Shown here: positions 7,689 to 16,863 of the stretch, piece by piece | How positions within the stretch are numbered: position 1 is the stretch's first letter | How the letters are laid out: each line of letters starts with the position of its first letter | Source of the DNA: Cyclonatronum proteinivorum | GTDB lineage: Bacteria > Bacteroidota > Rhodothermia > Balneolales > Cyclonatronaceae | Length of the DNA stretch: 64,000 nucleotides | Assembly: GCF_003353065.1 (NCBI RefSeq) | Contig: NZ_CP027806.1 | Location: 4,174,501-4,238,500 of the forward strand | Direction of reading: 5' to 3' | Program-made: the position numbers and the translations under genes | The notes under the pieces: generated by a model | The model's database searches: none | Told to the model about the DNA's origin: nothing | What the model saw: the letters and a program-made list of their open reading frames with translations, nothing else

Positions 7689-10202
7689 ATGTTCGCACAC
7701 CATTCTAAATTTTTCGGACGTATTTTCAGAGGCCAATCCCTATGGATTGGCCTTGTTTTTTGGGGATGCTGTACTTTCATTTTATCCACGGCAGGTTCTG
7801 TAGCATGGGGACAGGGACTACATGCTACTTCCCATCAAGCTTCCGGTTTTTGGCAAACCATCATCGCCCAAGCAGGACTTAAGGACGACGCACATCCGGC
7901 GAATAAACCTTTGGAATACAGGCCCCGTTGCTTTACGGCAACCCTCACTGCTGCCCACAGAGGAGAACATCCGCACGTAAAGCAGATTCCGAATCCGCTC
8001 CGTGAACAGCTCAACTTTGCCGGCGAAAACAGCTATCAGTCGCCCGGCGGCGGATTTATAATCTGGTACGATCTCAGCGGCGAACATGCCGTGCCGCCTC
8101 AGGATGAATCCGGAACCGGCATACCCGACTGGATTGAGCACATCGCCCTCGCTGCCGATTCCGCACAAACCTACTTCAGCAGCCTTGGCTTCCACGACCC
8201 GGTAAGCGCACAGCCCTACAACATCTACCTGCGCAACCTCGGCTTTTACGGCTTTACGAGCATTCAGGAAAGCGAGCCCTTCAGCGTAATCGACACAACT
8301 TTCGACTGGATTTCCGGCAACGATGCCGACGATCCGCAGGCCGGGGCTGCCCGCGTAACCGTTGCGCACGAGCTCTATCACGCCATTCAGTTCCGCTACA
8401 ACAACTGGAGCGGTCCGACCGGCGCTACAGCCTGGCTCGAAATGGACGCCCTCAGCGCCGAGCATCAGGTCTTTCCGGAAGTCCGCGAATACCTGCACTT
8501 TATCGGAGATGACTCCATCTTCCGGCTTCCAGGTCAGGGCACGCCCGTCGCTTACGCCCATGCCACCTGGATACTGTACTTTCTGGAAGCCGTTTCCCCC
8601 GACTTCATGCGCCACGTCTGGGAACGCATTGCGCTGCAACCCGACAGCACAATGGAAGCCGCGATCGCCGCAGAACTTGAAAGCCGCGGCCTCGACTACA
8701 CGACTGAAATCACCCGCCTGCATTTGTGGCATCTCGCCTCGGGGAGCTGGAGTCAGCCCGGCTTCGGCTTCGCGGATGCGGCCCGCTACCCCACTTCCTT
8801 CAAACGCAGTCAGCGCAGCACCCTGCCCGATGCCCCCTACCCGCTCTGGAACATCGCCCCAAACGCGGCAAGCTACTACGCGCTTGTACCCCAGCATTCC
8901 CCCGAGGGGACCGCGCTCGCAGCCTTCTTCGCTGACCGCCCCCAAAGCGGGTGGGGACTCATAGCCTACTTTGGTGACGGCGGGGTCGAAACCTACCTGC
9001 CCGAACGTGCGCATGGTTTGCAGCCGGTACTTGCCAACCCCGGCTGGGATTGGGGTGCCATCGAGCGGCTCGGGATGGTTGTCATCAACAGCGATCCGGC
9101 ACAAACAGCCATACATCAGCTGTTATTGGGCAGTGAAGACAGCATAGAGCAGATCCGCTACGGCGATGTAACCGGCACAGGCTTCATTTCCGAATCCGAT
9201 GCCCTCCGCGTACTCGAGGAAGTGAGCGGAGCCTCCGAAACTCGTCTCGGCTTTGCGCAGGCCTACGCCGCAGAAGTAAACGGCAGCGGCATCCTCTCCG
9301 CCTTCGACGCCGGACGCATCTACCGGCGCTCCTCCGGCTTCAGCATGCCCTTCCCCGCCGACCTCAACGAAACCGGCTTCGGTCCTGACCTGCCCCGCTT
9401 TTTCCCTGGCAAAGATCCTGCCGGGGCTTCGTTAACGCAGCATTCAGGGGGGGCTTTTTTATCGATGGATGGCATCACGCCCTCATCCGGCAGCGTAGAT
9501 GATATTACCATCAGCCTGACCGGCGAACCACTCTACCGCGGACAGGAAGCCCAGGTTGATATTGTGGTAAGCGGACTTCCGGAACCGGCCCTGTCGGCCG
9601 AGCTTACCTTCTTTTACCCCGCCAACCTGCTGCAATTCACCGGCATCATTGCCGGGAACTCCGGTTTCGGGGAGCTGCTGCAGGCATGGCATCAGCCCGA
9701 GCCCGGCATGGTACAGCTGGCCTGGGCATCGAATCAGTTCACCGGTGACGGCCTCATCGGCAGCCTCGTTTTTCAGATTGAAGAAGCGGGCATTGCCGAA
9801 ATATTTCCGGCACAGGCCATCATAAATGAAATCGAAGGTACATACGAGCTGCTGCCCTTCAGCTTCGAAGCCGACCCCAACGATCCGGTCAGCCTCCCGC
9901 CGGCAACCACCGAACAGCCGGCTTCCTTCGCCCTGCTTCCACCCTGGCCCAACCCCTTCAACCCCGGCACCAACATCCGCTTTGACCTTCCGGAAACCAC
10001 GGAAGTAAGCCTACGCGTGTACGACAGCCTCGGCCGCCAAACCGCAACCCTCCTCCAAAACAGCCCGATGTCCCCCGGCACACACACCCTCAGCTGGGAC
10101 GCCGGGCAGTTCGCTTCCGGTATATATATCGTAGTCCTGACCTACCAAACCCCCGCCGGACAAACCGGCCGCCTAAGCCGCACGATAACGCTGCTGAAAT
10201 AG
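7689..10202 (+). CDS. Secreted putative metalloprotease (MXAN_6640-like) with T9SS sorting domain
   Basis: 837 residues. A signal peptide follows the basic start (LWIGLVFWGCCTFILSTAGSVAWG). At about residue 227, VAHELYHAIQF is an HExxH zinc motif in a region like the MXAN_6640 family of putative metalloproteases. Residues ~490-545 (RYGDVTGTGFISESDALRVL... AAEVNGSGILSAFDAGRI) look like two dockerin-type calcium loops, followed by a cohesin-like beta region (~600-680). The end (PWPNPFNPGTNIRFDL... LRVYDSLGRQ... GIYIVVL) is a classic type A T9SS C-terminal domain, so the protein is exported by the type IX system. It lies 27 bases after PqqD, which may be chance or may couple it to the RiPP-like genes. 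Confidence 0.8.
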   Translation: MFAHHSKFFGRIFRGQSLWIGLVFWGCCTFILSTAGSVAWGQGLHATSHQASGFWQTIIAQAGLKDDAHPANKPLEYRPRCFTATLTAAHRGEHPHVKQIPNPLREQLNFAGENSYQSPGGGFIIWYDLSGEHAVPPQDESGTGIPDWIEHIALAADSAQTYFSSLGFHDPVSAQPYNIYLRNLGFYGFTSIQESEPFSVIDTTFDWISGNDADDPQAGAARVTVAHELYHAIQFRYNNWSGPTGATAWLEMDALSAEHQVFPEVREYLHFIGDDSIFRLPGQGTPVAYAHATWILYFLEAVSPDFMRHVWERIALQPDSTMEAAIAAELESRGLDYTTEITRLHLWHLASGSWSQPGFGFADAARYPTSFKRSQRSTLPDAPYPLWNIAPNAASYYALVPQHSPEGTALAAFFADRPQSGWGLIAYFGDGGVETYLPERAHGLQPVLANPGWDWGAIERLGMVVINSDPAQTAIHQLLLGSEDSIEQIRYGDVTGTGFISESDALRVLEEVSGASETRLGFAQAYAAEVNGSGILSAFDAGRIYRRSSGFSMPFPADLNETGFGPDLPRFFPGKDPAGASLTQHSGGAFLSMDGITPSSGSVDDITISLTGEPLYRGQEAQVDIVVSGLPEPALSAELTFFYPANLLQFTGIIAGNSGFGELLQAWHQPEPGMVQLAWASNQFTGDGLIGSLVFQIEEAGIAEIFPAQAIINEIEGTYELLPFSFEADPNDPVSLPPATTEQPASFALLPPWPNPFNPGTNIRFDLPETTEVSLRVYDSLGRQTATLLQNSPMSPGTHTLSWDAGQFASGIYIVVLTYQTPAGQTGRLSRTITLLK

Positions 10203-10339
10203 GACCTTTGTTCGCATTTCATGTGTCCGTTATATGGGGTATCAGCACCAAATTGCACGGCAACAGCCGCATGGAATGCGGGAATCATCCGCAGTTTGTT
10301 CGCGGTCATTTATACATTCGGATTGAATCGCGCATTATG

Positions 10340-10815
10340 CTATTTCCCCGCATCGTTCGGGCGACCCTTGTGGTCGCCTCTGAATGCTGGAATGACCCGA
10401 TACCCAAAATTCGGCCCGAATATTTGAATTCGCCGTTCGTTAGCGGCCATTTATACATCCAAATCATACCGCACATTTTGCCATTTCCCCGCATCGTAGG
10501 GGCGACCCTTGTGGTCGCCCCGGATGCTGGAATGAACCCGTACACAAAATGCGACCTTAATGCCCGAATGCGCTGTTTGTTAGTGGGCATTCATTCATCC
10601 GGGTTCAATTTCACATCCGCGCATTTCCCGCATCCGGGGCGACCACGAGGGTCGCCCCTACGCGTCGACCCCAATACCGGAACAACCCCATACCTAAATT
10701 CGGCCCGAATGCGCGAATCACACGCCGTTTGTTCGCGGCCATTCATACATCCGGGTTTAAATTTCATATCTGCGCATTTCCCGCATCCGGGGCGACCACG
10801 AGGGTCGCCCCTACA
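10340..10815. repeat. REP palindrome array, left side of the RAYT gene (4 units)
   Basis: Four palindromic cores of the form GGGGCGACC-nnnnn-GGTCGCCCC lie at 10359-10378, 10499-10521, 10636-10658 and 10789-10811, about 140 bases apart. The first two read one way (loop CTTGT) and the last two the other (ACGAG). Between cores the sequence is also similar: cAAATTCGGCCCGAATg, TTTGTTCGCGGCCATT, CATACATCCGG and CATTTCCCGCATC recur. This is a BIME-like composite. Apparent frames across it (such as 10208-10825) are repeat artefacts. Confidence 0.85.
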
Positions 10816-10864
10816 TTGTTTTTGATGCAATTCACCTTACGGGCCCGATTGCAAACACATGGGA

Positions 10865-11470
10865 TTATTCCGGCATATTTAACCTGTCCTGGGCCCATTT
10901 TTCGGGGTTGGTGATGATATATCCGGAAATATGACGGTACGCCGTTTCATTGCGGATGACGTGTTCCCAATAACTGCGTTGCCACAACCGGCCGTCGAAT
11001 TGCGGCCAGTTTCGGGTTTTCACGCCTTCAATATATTTTACCGTTGTGATGGATTTGAATGCTCCGACGATTTGCCCCAACTTTTTGGTACCGGGGGATT
11101 TTTCTTTTTGAAACCCGTTTTCCTGATATGGCTTTGGAACCTGGCATTCCTGCAAATCTGCGCCACCCGGCAGGCTCCAGTCCCCGTTTTCGTCTCCTTT
11201 TTCAATTTCTATGATGGCGTGAAAATGATTGGGCATGACCACAAATTCATGTAATCGGATATCCAAAAACCGCATGGGCAACTTTTCCCACTCGGCCTGT
11301 ACCATGCGCCCGGCCTCGTTCAGCTCAAGTTTGTTCCGACGAATACGGGTAAACAAACACAGCCGATCCTGCACACAAAACGTCACGAAATACAAACCCG
11401 ATTGTGAATAATCAAAACCCCGCAACCGGATAGATCTGCGTTTGTGATTTTTTGAATCATATCGATTCAT
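10865..11470 (-). CDS. REP-associated tyrosine transposase (RAYT, Y1_Tnp/IS200-like)
   Basis: 201 residues. The N-terminus RSIRLRGFDYSQSGLYFVTFCVQDR is typical of RAYTs. VVMPNHFHAIIEIE gives the HUH metal-binding motif and HVIRNETAYRHISGYIITNPEKW holds the candidate catalytic tyrosine followed by the NPEKW end found in this family. RAYTs are single-copy, domesticated relatives of IS200/IS605 transposases that process REP palindromes. Four REP units lie downstream and three upstream, consistent with an active or recently active RAYT/REP pair. All catalytic residues seem present. Confidence 0.9.
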   Translation of the reverse strand: MNRYDSKNHKRRSIRLRGFDYSQSGLYFVTFCVQDRLCLFTRIRRNKLELNEAGRMVQAEWEKLPMRFLDIRLHEFVVMPNHFHAIIEIEKGDENGDWSLPGGADLQECQVPKPYQENGFQKEKSPGTKKLGQIVGAFKSITTVKYIEGVKTRNWPQFDGRLWQRSYWEHVIRNETAYRHISGYIITNPEKWAQDRLNMPE

Positions 11471-11584
11471 TTTCTTTCATTTCTGACTGATGATAACTGT
11501 TTGGGTTATGTCAGGTTTGGTGCTGTTTGGATGGGATTATAATTCAACGCGCCGAAAAATACCAGCCTGATTTTTTATTCGGTA

Positions 11585-12000
11585 TTCGTGAGCGCCAATA
11601 ATTCCCAAACAACCCCATACCCAAATTTCGACCCGAATACCCGAATTCGCCGTTTTTTCGCGGCTATTCATATATCCGGATCGAATCGCGCATTTTGCCA
11701 TTTCCCTGCCCCGTACGGGCGACCCTCGTGGTCGCCCCGCCCCGGATGCCGGAATGGCCTCATACCCAGAATTCGACCCGAATGCGCCGTTTGTTCGCGG
11801 TAATTCATACACCTGAATTTAATTCCGCATTCCGGCGCATTTCCCGTATCCGGGGCGACCACGAGGGTCGCCCCTACGTGTTCGTCCGAATGCCGGGGCA
11901 AACACCCGGTTTTTTTCCTGGCAATTCATACATCCAAATTTAATTCCGCATTCCGGCGCGTTTCCCGCATCGGGGGCGACCACGAGGGTCGCCCCTACGT
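11585..12000. repeat. REP palindrome array, right side of the RAYT gene (3 units)
   Basis: Three cores with the same GGGCGACC/GGTCGCCC stems lie at 11717-11738, 11852-11874 and 11973-11995, spaced 135 and 121 bases. The first is inverted relative to the other two. The interspersed CCCGAATaCGCGAATTCGCC-like and TTCATACATCCG blocks match those on the other side of the RAYT gene. Confidence 0.85.
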
Positions 12001-12091
12001 GTCGTCGGTTCGTCCGCGTTTTTTGCCCATGTCTGCCTGCTATCCTGTATCTTGTTTTGCTTTCTTTCCATCACACGGAACCAACAAAACA

Positions 12092-12124
12092 CGCATCACG
12101 CATCACGCATCACGAAACACGAAA
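12092..12124 (+). repeat. Short tandem repeat ACGCATC
   Basis: Three tandem copies of the heptamer ACGCATC followed by two degenerate copies (ACGAAAC, ACGAAAA), just before the ATG of the PLD-helicase gene. Low-complexity; it argues that the coding start is downstream at 12148. Confidence 0.6.
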
Positions 12125-12147
12125 ACTCCGAAACCAAAACGATATCA

Positions 12148-15100
12148 ATGTCCGGGCCTGATCTTTTTTCTTCTGCGAACCTGCCGGAGCAGGAACATTA
12201 TCCCATGAATCAGCAGGGGATGGATACCCTGCGGTTTATTCGGGCAGATATTAAAGAATCGGCTGAATATGTGATTATTACCGGATATTCATCTCTGGAC
12301 TTCATCGTGCAGCTGCTGGGCGGGAAGCTGGATGCGCGGGACGGAATCAAAATTGTGCTGGGGAATGAACCGGTGTTGCAACAGATCCGCAGCCGGGAGG
12401 CGCAGTACGGGCAGCACGGCATCAGCTTGCCTGAGCAGATCCGGCAGTACTGGCTCTCACAGGGGATTTCCGTTCTGCTCAACGGACCCGTGCTCCGCCT
12501 GATCGAGAAAATACGCTTCGGAAAAGTTCACTTTTTCATCCATCCCAACCTGCACGCCAAGATTTACAAGGGCGATCAGCATGTGATGGTCGGATCGAGC
12601 AATTTTTCGGCTACAGGCCTTCGGACACAGGGCGAGGCCAATGTACGGCGGAGCTGGGGTGCGGACGGCTTCGCCGAAATCGGGCAGATGGCCGACTACT
12701 ACCTCAACCGCGCAGAACCCTGGAACGACGAACTCATCGCCCTGCTCGAGCAGCTGCTCCGTAACGTGAGCTGGCAGGAAGCTCTCGCCCGGGCCGTCGC
12801 CCTGATCACCGAAGGCAGCTGGATCAGCGATTTCCCCGAGCGCTGGCAGCAGCAGCAACAAACGCAGCTCTGGCCCACACAGCGGCAGGCCATCGCACAG
12901 GCGCTGTACCTGCTCGAACGACAGGGCAGCGTGCTGGTCGCCGACCCCACCGGTTCCGGCAAAACCCGCATGGGCGCGCACCTGCTCGAAGCCCTGCTCA
13001 ACCGCCTCTGGTTCCGGAGCCGGCAGCGGGGCCTGCAATATCAGATCATCTGCCCGCCCCTGGTCACCGATACCTGGGTGCGCGAGCTGAGCACCCTCGA
13101 AAGCACCATAGCGGAGCCGGTTTCACACGGCATGCTCAGCAGCAACGATCCCGTGAACCGCGAAACAACCCTCGGCAAAATCAGGCGCGCCAACATTCTG
13201 GTGGTGGATGAAGCACACAACTACCTCAACAAAACCTCGACCCGCAGTCAGAATATCGTGCTGAACCGTGCCGATCACATGATGCTCTTCACCGCTACGC
13301 CCCTGAACCGCCGCGCCGACGACCTGCTGCGCCTGGTCGAAATTCTCGGGCTCGACAACCTCAGCGAGGAAGCCTGGCAAACCTACAGTGCGCTGCAAAA
13401 AAGCCGCGATCAGCGCTCGCAGCAGGCCCTCGACCGCCTGCGCACCTACGTGCATCAGTTCATGGTCCGCCGCACCAAACGCGAGCTGAACGAAGCCATC
13501 AGCCGCAACCCCGACGCCTACCGGGATGCCCATGGTGCCCTCTGCCGCTATCCCAAAAGCATTTCCAAAACGTACAAAACCGGCGAAACCGCAGACGACA
13601 TCCGCCTTGCCGGTGAAATCGAGGTCCTTATGGCGAGCCTCAAAGGCATCCCCTTTCTCACCAACCTGAGCGCGGAACCCTTCGACCTCGAAAGCACCGA
13701 ACGACAGGAACAGTTCCTGCAAAAACGGCTGCGTGCGGCACCGGCCCTCATGCAGTGGAACTTGCGCAACATGCTGCGCTCAAGCCGGGCGGCCCTCATC
13801 GAACACCTGCTCGGCACCAAAGCCGCCATGCGCAAATTCGGCCTGAAGGACTTTAAAAATCAAAATACCGGCAATATCCTGAAAAAAGTACGGAGTTTGC
13901 GTCAGACGCCACCGCAGCACAACCTCCGCATTGCCATACCGGACTGGATTCAGCAGCCCGACCTCTGGGCGAAAACCTGCCGGGAGGAAGCCGAAATACT
14001 CGAGCGCATAGCCGACATAGCCCTCCAAATCAGCGACAGCCGCGAAAGCCGCAAGGCACAGCAGCTCGCAGAACTGATTGACCGGCACGGCATGATGCTC
14101 GCTTTCGACTCCGCCCTCATCACCCTGCAGCTCATCAAACAGAAACTCAACGCGCTCGGCTACGCCCGCAAAAGCATGATTGTGACCGGCAGCACGGGCA
14201 AGACCAAGAAAATCCTCAAACGAAACTTCGCGCTCGATGCCAAAGACATCCAAATGGCCGCCCTGTGCAGCGATGCCCTTTCCGAAGGCGTGAACCTGCA
14301 GCGCGCCTCGGCCGTCCTCTTCCTCGACATGCCCTCCGTCATCCGCATTGCCGAACAGCGCATCGGTCGCGTGGACCGCATGGACAGCCCGCACCGCGAG
14401 GTCACCGTGTACTGGCCCGACGACGCCCCCGTGTTCCGGCTGCGCACCGACCGCAGCTTCTTCTTCCGCCATCAGCTCGTGCATGAGCTCATCGGCAGCA
14501 ACATTACCCCACCGGAAAAGCTGTTAGACGAATACAGCCGCGACAGCGAAGAGACCCTCGATGCCGAAACCCTCATCCACAGCTTTGAGGAAAATCAGCG
14601 CACAGAACAATCTTGGGAAGGCTTCGAAGACGCCTTTACCCTCATCCGGCGGCTCGTTAGCGGGGAGCGGCCGCTCATCGGGGCCGACATTTTCGAACAG
14701 GCCCGGAAAGCCCCGCTCAGCGACGGTCCGTGGATCAGCATCGTCGAAACCACGCGCCCCTTCCTTTTCATGGCCGTGCGCGGGAGTCAGCAAACCGCCC
14801 CCTACTGGCTGCTGCGCCGCAAGTCCGAGAAGTCCGCCGCGGATTCCGAATCCGGAACCACACGCTCAGCCGATCCGGGCGGCTGGCTGGAGACCGAACA
14901 GGACCTGAATCAGATTGCGCCCTTCCTCCGCAAGGTGCTGCCCGAAAGCAGCCCGGCTGACTACGACCAAGCCGCGGAGCGCCTGCTGGCCGAAAACATC
15001 GCCTGGCTCGACACGCACGAACGCGAAACCCTGCCCAACAAAAAGCGCAACGCCCTCACACAGCTCGAAACCCTCGTCAAAAAATGGGACCGCATGCTCT

Positions 15101-15666
15101 CCAAAGGCCGGATCTCCGCTCAAGCCCGGCCCATGCCGACCGACACCGCCGCTTCAATACCTGATCCGAACCCCACTCCGGATCAGCCGACCAAGGCCGA
15201 TACGCCACATACCGCCTCCCCCAAAAAGAAGCAAAAACAGACCATTATCGTTGATGAAGACTTCAGCCGACAGGTCAGAAAACTCCGGCGCCTGTTCGAC
15301 CACAAGCCCGCCGCACAGGCCGCTTCCCTGCTGAAAGCCGCCTCCGGCACAGCGCCCGACACCGGTTTCAGCACGGATACGGCCCAAACCGAGCAACCCG
15401 ACTGGTACGAACTCGCCAACCGCTGGCTCGACCTCGCGCAGCCGCGCCTCATCGAATGGCTCGAAAACGAGCGCCGCCGCCGCAAATACCGCGAAATCCG
15501 CCTCAGCAACATCACCCCGCACCTCACCGAAAACCCGCCCACAGCCGCACAACTCCGCACCCTCACCGAACAACTCCCCCGCGTAGAACCCGCCCGAAAC
15601 CGCATCATAGCCGTCATCGCAGGCCGCCTCCCAAGGCCCCAAAAGCCGCTTATGACAGATGATTGA
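12148..15666 (+). CDS. PLD nuclease-SF2 helicase fusion, candidate defence protein
   Basis: About 1172 residues from the ATG at 12148 (MSGPDLFSSANLPEQEHYP); an in-frame ATG at 12052 adds 32 residues read through the tandem repeat and is unlikely. Residues ~20-160 form a phospholipase D/NgoFVII-type nuclease domain with one HxK motif (HAKIYKGDQHVMVGSSNFS). The helicase core follows: Walker A DPTGSGKT (~265), VVDEAHN (~352), LFTATPLN (~381), and C-terminal lobe SEGVNLQRAS...EQRIGRVDRM (~713-745), resembling SNF2/HepA-like SF2 enzymes. The last ~350 residues are charged and unrecognised. The architecture (one PLD half-site plus ATP motor) suits a dimeric nuclease-translocase. It lies between a RAYT/REP locus and a broken restriction system, so a defence role is inferred, not shown. 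Confidence 0.75.
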   Translation: MSGPDLFSSANLPEQEHYPMNQQGMDTLRFIRADIKESAEYVIITGYSSLDFIVQLLGGKLDARDGIKIVLGNEPVLQQIRSREAQYGQHGISLPEQIRQYWLSQGISVLLNGPVLRLIEKIRFGKVHFFIHPNLHAKIYKGDQHVMVGSSNFSATGLRTQGEANVRRSWGADGFAEIGQMADYYLNRAEPWNDELIALLEQLLRNVSWQEALARAVALITEGSWISDFPERWQQQQQTQLWPTQRQAIAQALYLLERQGSVLVADPTGSGKTRMGAHLLEALLNRLWFRSRQRGLQYQIICPPLVTDTWVRELSTLESTIAEPVSHGMLSSNDPVNRETTLGKIRRANILVVDEAHNYLNKTSTRSQNIVLNRADHMMLFTATPLNRRADDLLRLVEILGLDNLSEEAWQTYSALQKSRDQRSQQALDRLRTYVHQFMVRRTKRELNEAISRNPDAYRDAHGALCRYPKSISKTYKTGETADDIRLAGEIEVLMASLKGIPFLTNLSAEPFDLESTERQEQFLQKRLRAAPALMQWNLRNMLRSSRAALIEHLLGTKAAMRKFGLKDFKNQNTGNILKKVRSLRQTPPQHNLRIAIPDWIQQPDLWAKTCREEAEILERIADIALQISDSRESRKAQQLAELIDRHGMMLAFDSALITLQLIKQKLNALGYARKSMIVTGSTGKTKKILKRNFALDAKDIQMAALCSDALSEGVNLQRASAVLFLDMPSVIRIAEQRIGRVDRMDSPHREVTVYWPDDAPVFRLRTDRSFFFRHQLVHELIGSNITPPEKLLDEYSRDSEETLDAETLIHSFEENQRTEQSWEGFEDAFTLIRRLVSGERPLIGADIFEQARKAPLSDGPWISIVETTRPFLFMAVRGSQQTAPYWLLRRKSEKSAADSESGTTRSADPGGWLETEQDLNQIAPFLRKVLPESSPADYDQAAERLLAENIAWLDTHERETLPNKKRNALTQLETLVKKWDRMLSKGRISAQARPMPTDTAASIPDPNPTPDQPTKADTPHTASPKKKQKQTIIVDEDFSRQVRKLRRLFDHKPAAQAASLLKAASGTAPDTGFSTDTAQTEQPDWYELANRWLDLAQPRLIEWLENERRRRKYREIRLSNITPHLTENPPTAAQLRTLTEQLPRVEPARNRIIAVIAGRLPRPQKPLMTDD

Positions 15667-15750
15667 GATGGAGACTGAATAGTGGAAAAGGCAAAAAAAA
15701 AGCAGCTGCCTTATTCAGACAACTGCTATCAATGAAAACCATCACTCAGA

Positions 15751-16227
15751 TTACTCTGCAGTCAAAGCCTGCCACTCTTCTGTCGATACCATGAAGATGA
15801 AAACTTCATCTTCGCCAAGTTCAAGATTTACCGGTATGATATTATTGGCACGAAGTGCTTCCATGTGCGCCGTCAGATCCTCAGGCGAAAGTGAGTATGC
15901 AGCACCTGAAGCAAGATCAACAACTACACCAAGCAGACCCCAAGAGAACAAGTTACCAACGATTGTTGTCGCAAAATCAAAGTTTCTTGTAATCTCAAAT
16001 GTTACGCTCTCATAGCCGTCTCTGGTAAACTCAACCTGATGATTGCTATTTCTCTGCAAAGATAAGGTCTGAGGTGTAACACCCCGATTAACACCATTTA
16101 TTGTAATTGTAGCACCAGCAGGGTTAGAGTTAAGATTTATGTCTCTTGTCGAGCCTTTAAAAATTGTGCCACAACCAATCATTGTTACAGCAAAAAATAA
16201 AATAAGTACTGAGTTAATTAGCTTCAT
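15751..16227 (-). CDS. PEGA-domain lipoprotein
   Basis: 158 residues with a lipoprotein signal peptide (MKLINSVLILFFAVTMIGC, lipobox MIGC). Residues ~33-75 (NSNPAGATITINGVNRGVTPQTLSLQRNSNHQVEFTRDGYESV) form a PEGA-type beta domain, and a hydrophobic stretch NLFSWGLLGVVVDLASG follows. PEGA domains are surface or envelope modules of unknown binding function. It is convergent with the PLD-helicase gene, 84 bases apart, and has lower GC than that gene. Confidence 0.8.
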   Translation of the reverse strand: MKLINSVLILFFAVTMIGCGTIFKGSTRDINLNSNPAGATITINGVNRGVTPQTLSLQRNSNHQVEFTRDGYESVTFEITRNFDFATTIVGNLFSWGLLGVVVDLASGAAYSLSPEDLTAHMEALRANNIIPVNLELGEDEVFIFMVSTEEWQALTAE

Positions 16228-16581
16228 GCTTTAGCTTACTTAAGTTAAGATTTATGGGAGTAAAAATTTACTTCAAGCCATAACTCAAAACAATAGATTA
16301 GGGAAATTTTTTTTCACATTTCCAAAACATCTAAAAGTCAATGGCTTACATATTCGACCATACATCCTCTTTTTGATCTGATCACAGCTGCACCTGCAAG
16401 CTGACCCCATAAGTAAAGCATGTCAGGGCATACACCTTCACGTCAAAACATGGATGGATATTTCTAACCTACTGCTTTTACACATTAACGCACAGGCCTA
16501 AACAGCATGCACCCTGAAACGACCTATTCCCATCGTTTTCAGCACGGTATGCTCGAGCTCATGCATGGGTTGCATTTCCGG

Positions 16582-16674
16582 CTTTTTCTTTTTTTGGGGG
16601 AAACTCCGTGAACATCACGGTCTTTCGTGACAGCCCGGAAGATCCCAAATCAAAGAGGGGTCCCTTGCTTTTTG
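16582..16674 (+). repeat. Dispersed repeat family 1, copy B
   Basis: T-rich lead, GGAAACTCCGTGAACATC and the full CCGTGA-ACA-TCACGG hairpin, TCTTTCGTGACAG, ATCCCAAATCAAAGA, TCCCTTGCTTTTTG. It lies in the 636-base gap between divergent genes. The AT-rich part 16228-16580 of that gap holds nothing recognisable. Confidence 0.85.
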
Positions 16675-16863
16675 GGGGAGGTAAGAAGCACCGAGCCCGG
16701 AACAAACAGGAAGCGGTTCCGCACCATCATCCGGCATACCGGATTCTCTGCGCGCCACCCGAACCAATTTCTCTTTTACACCGCAAGCTGTATATTCATA
16801 AACAGCGCCGGCGCCATCCCCATCTCTCTTCCACCTCCATCCGTGTATTAACTTTTTTGCAGC

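Noticed and set aside
10208-10825. 205-residue plus-strand frame and similar minus frames over 10.2-12 kb
   Set aside because: The peptide repeats itself (SGHLYIQI, FPHPGRPRGSPL) because it is read through REP units; no start context or domain.
10340-12000. Possible CRISPR array, because palindromes recur every ~120-150 bases
   Set aside because: Cores occur in both orientations, the 'spacers' are themselves similar, and no cas genes are present; REP/BIME explains it.
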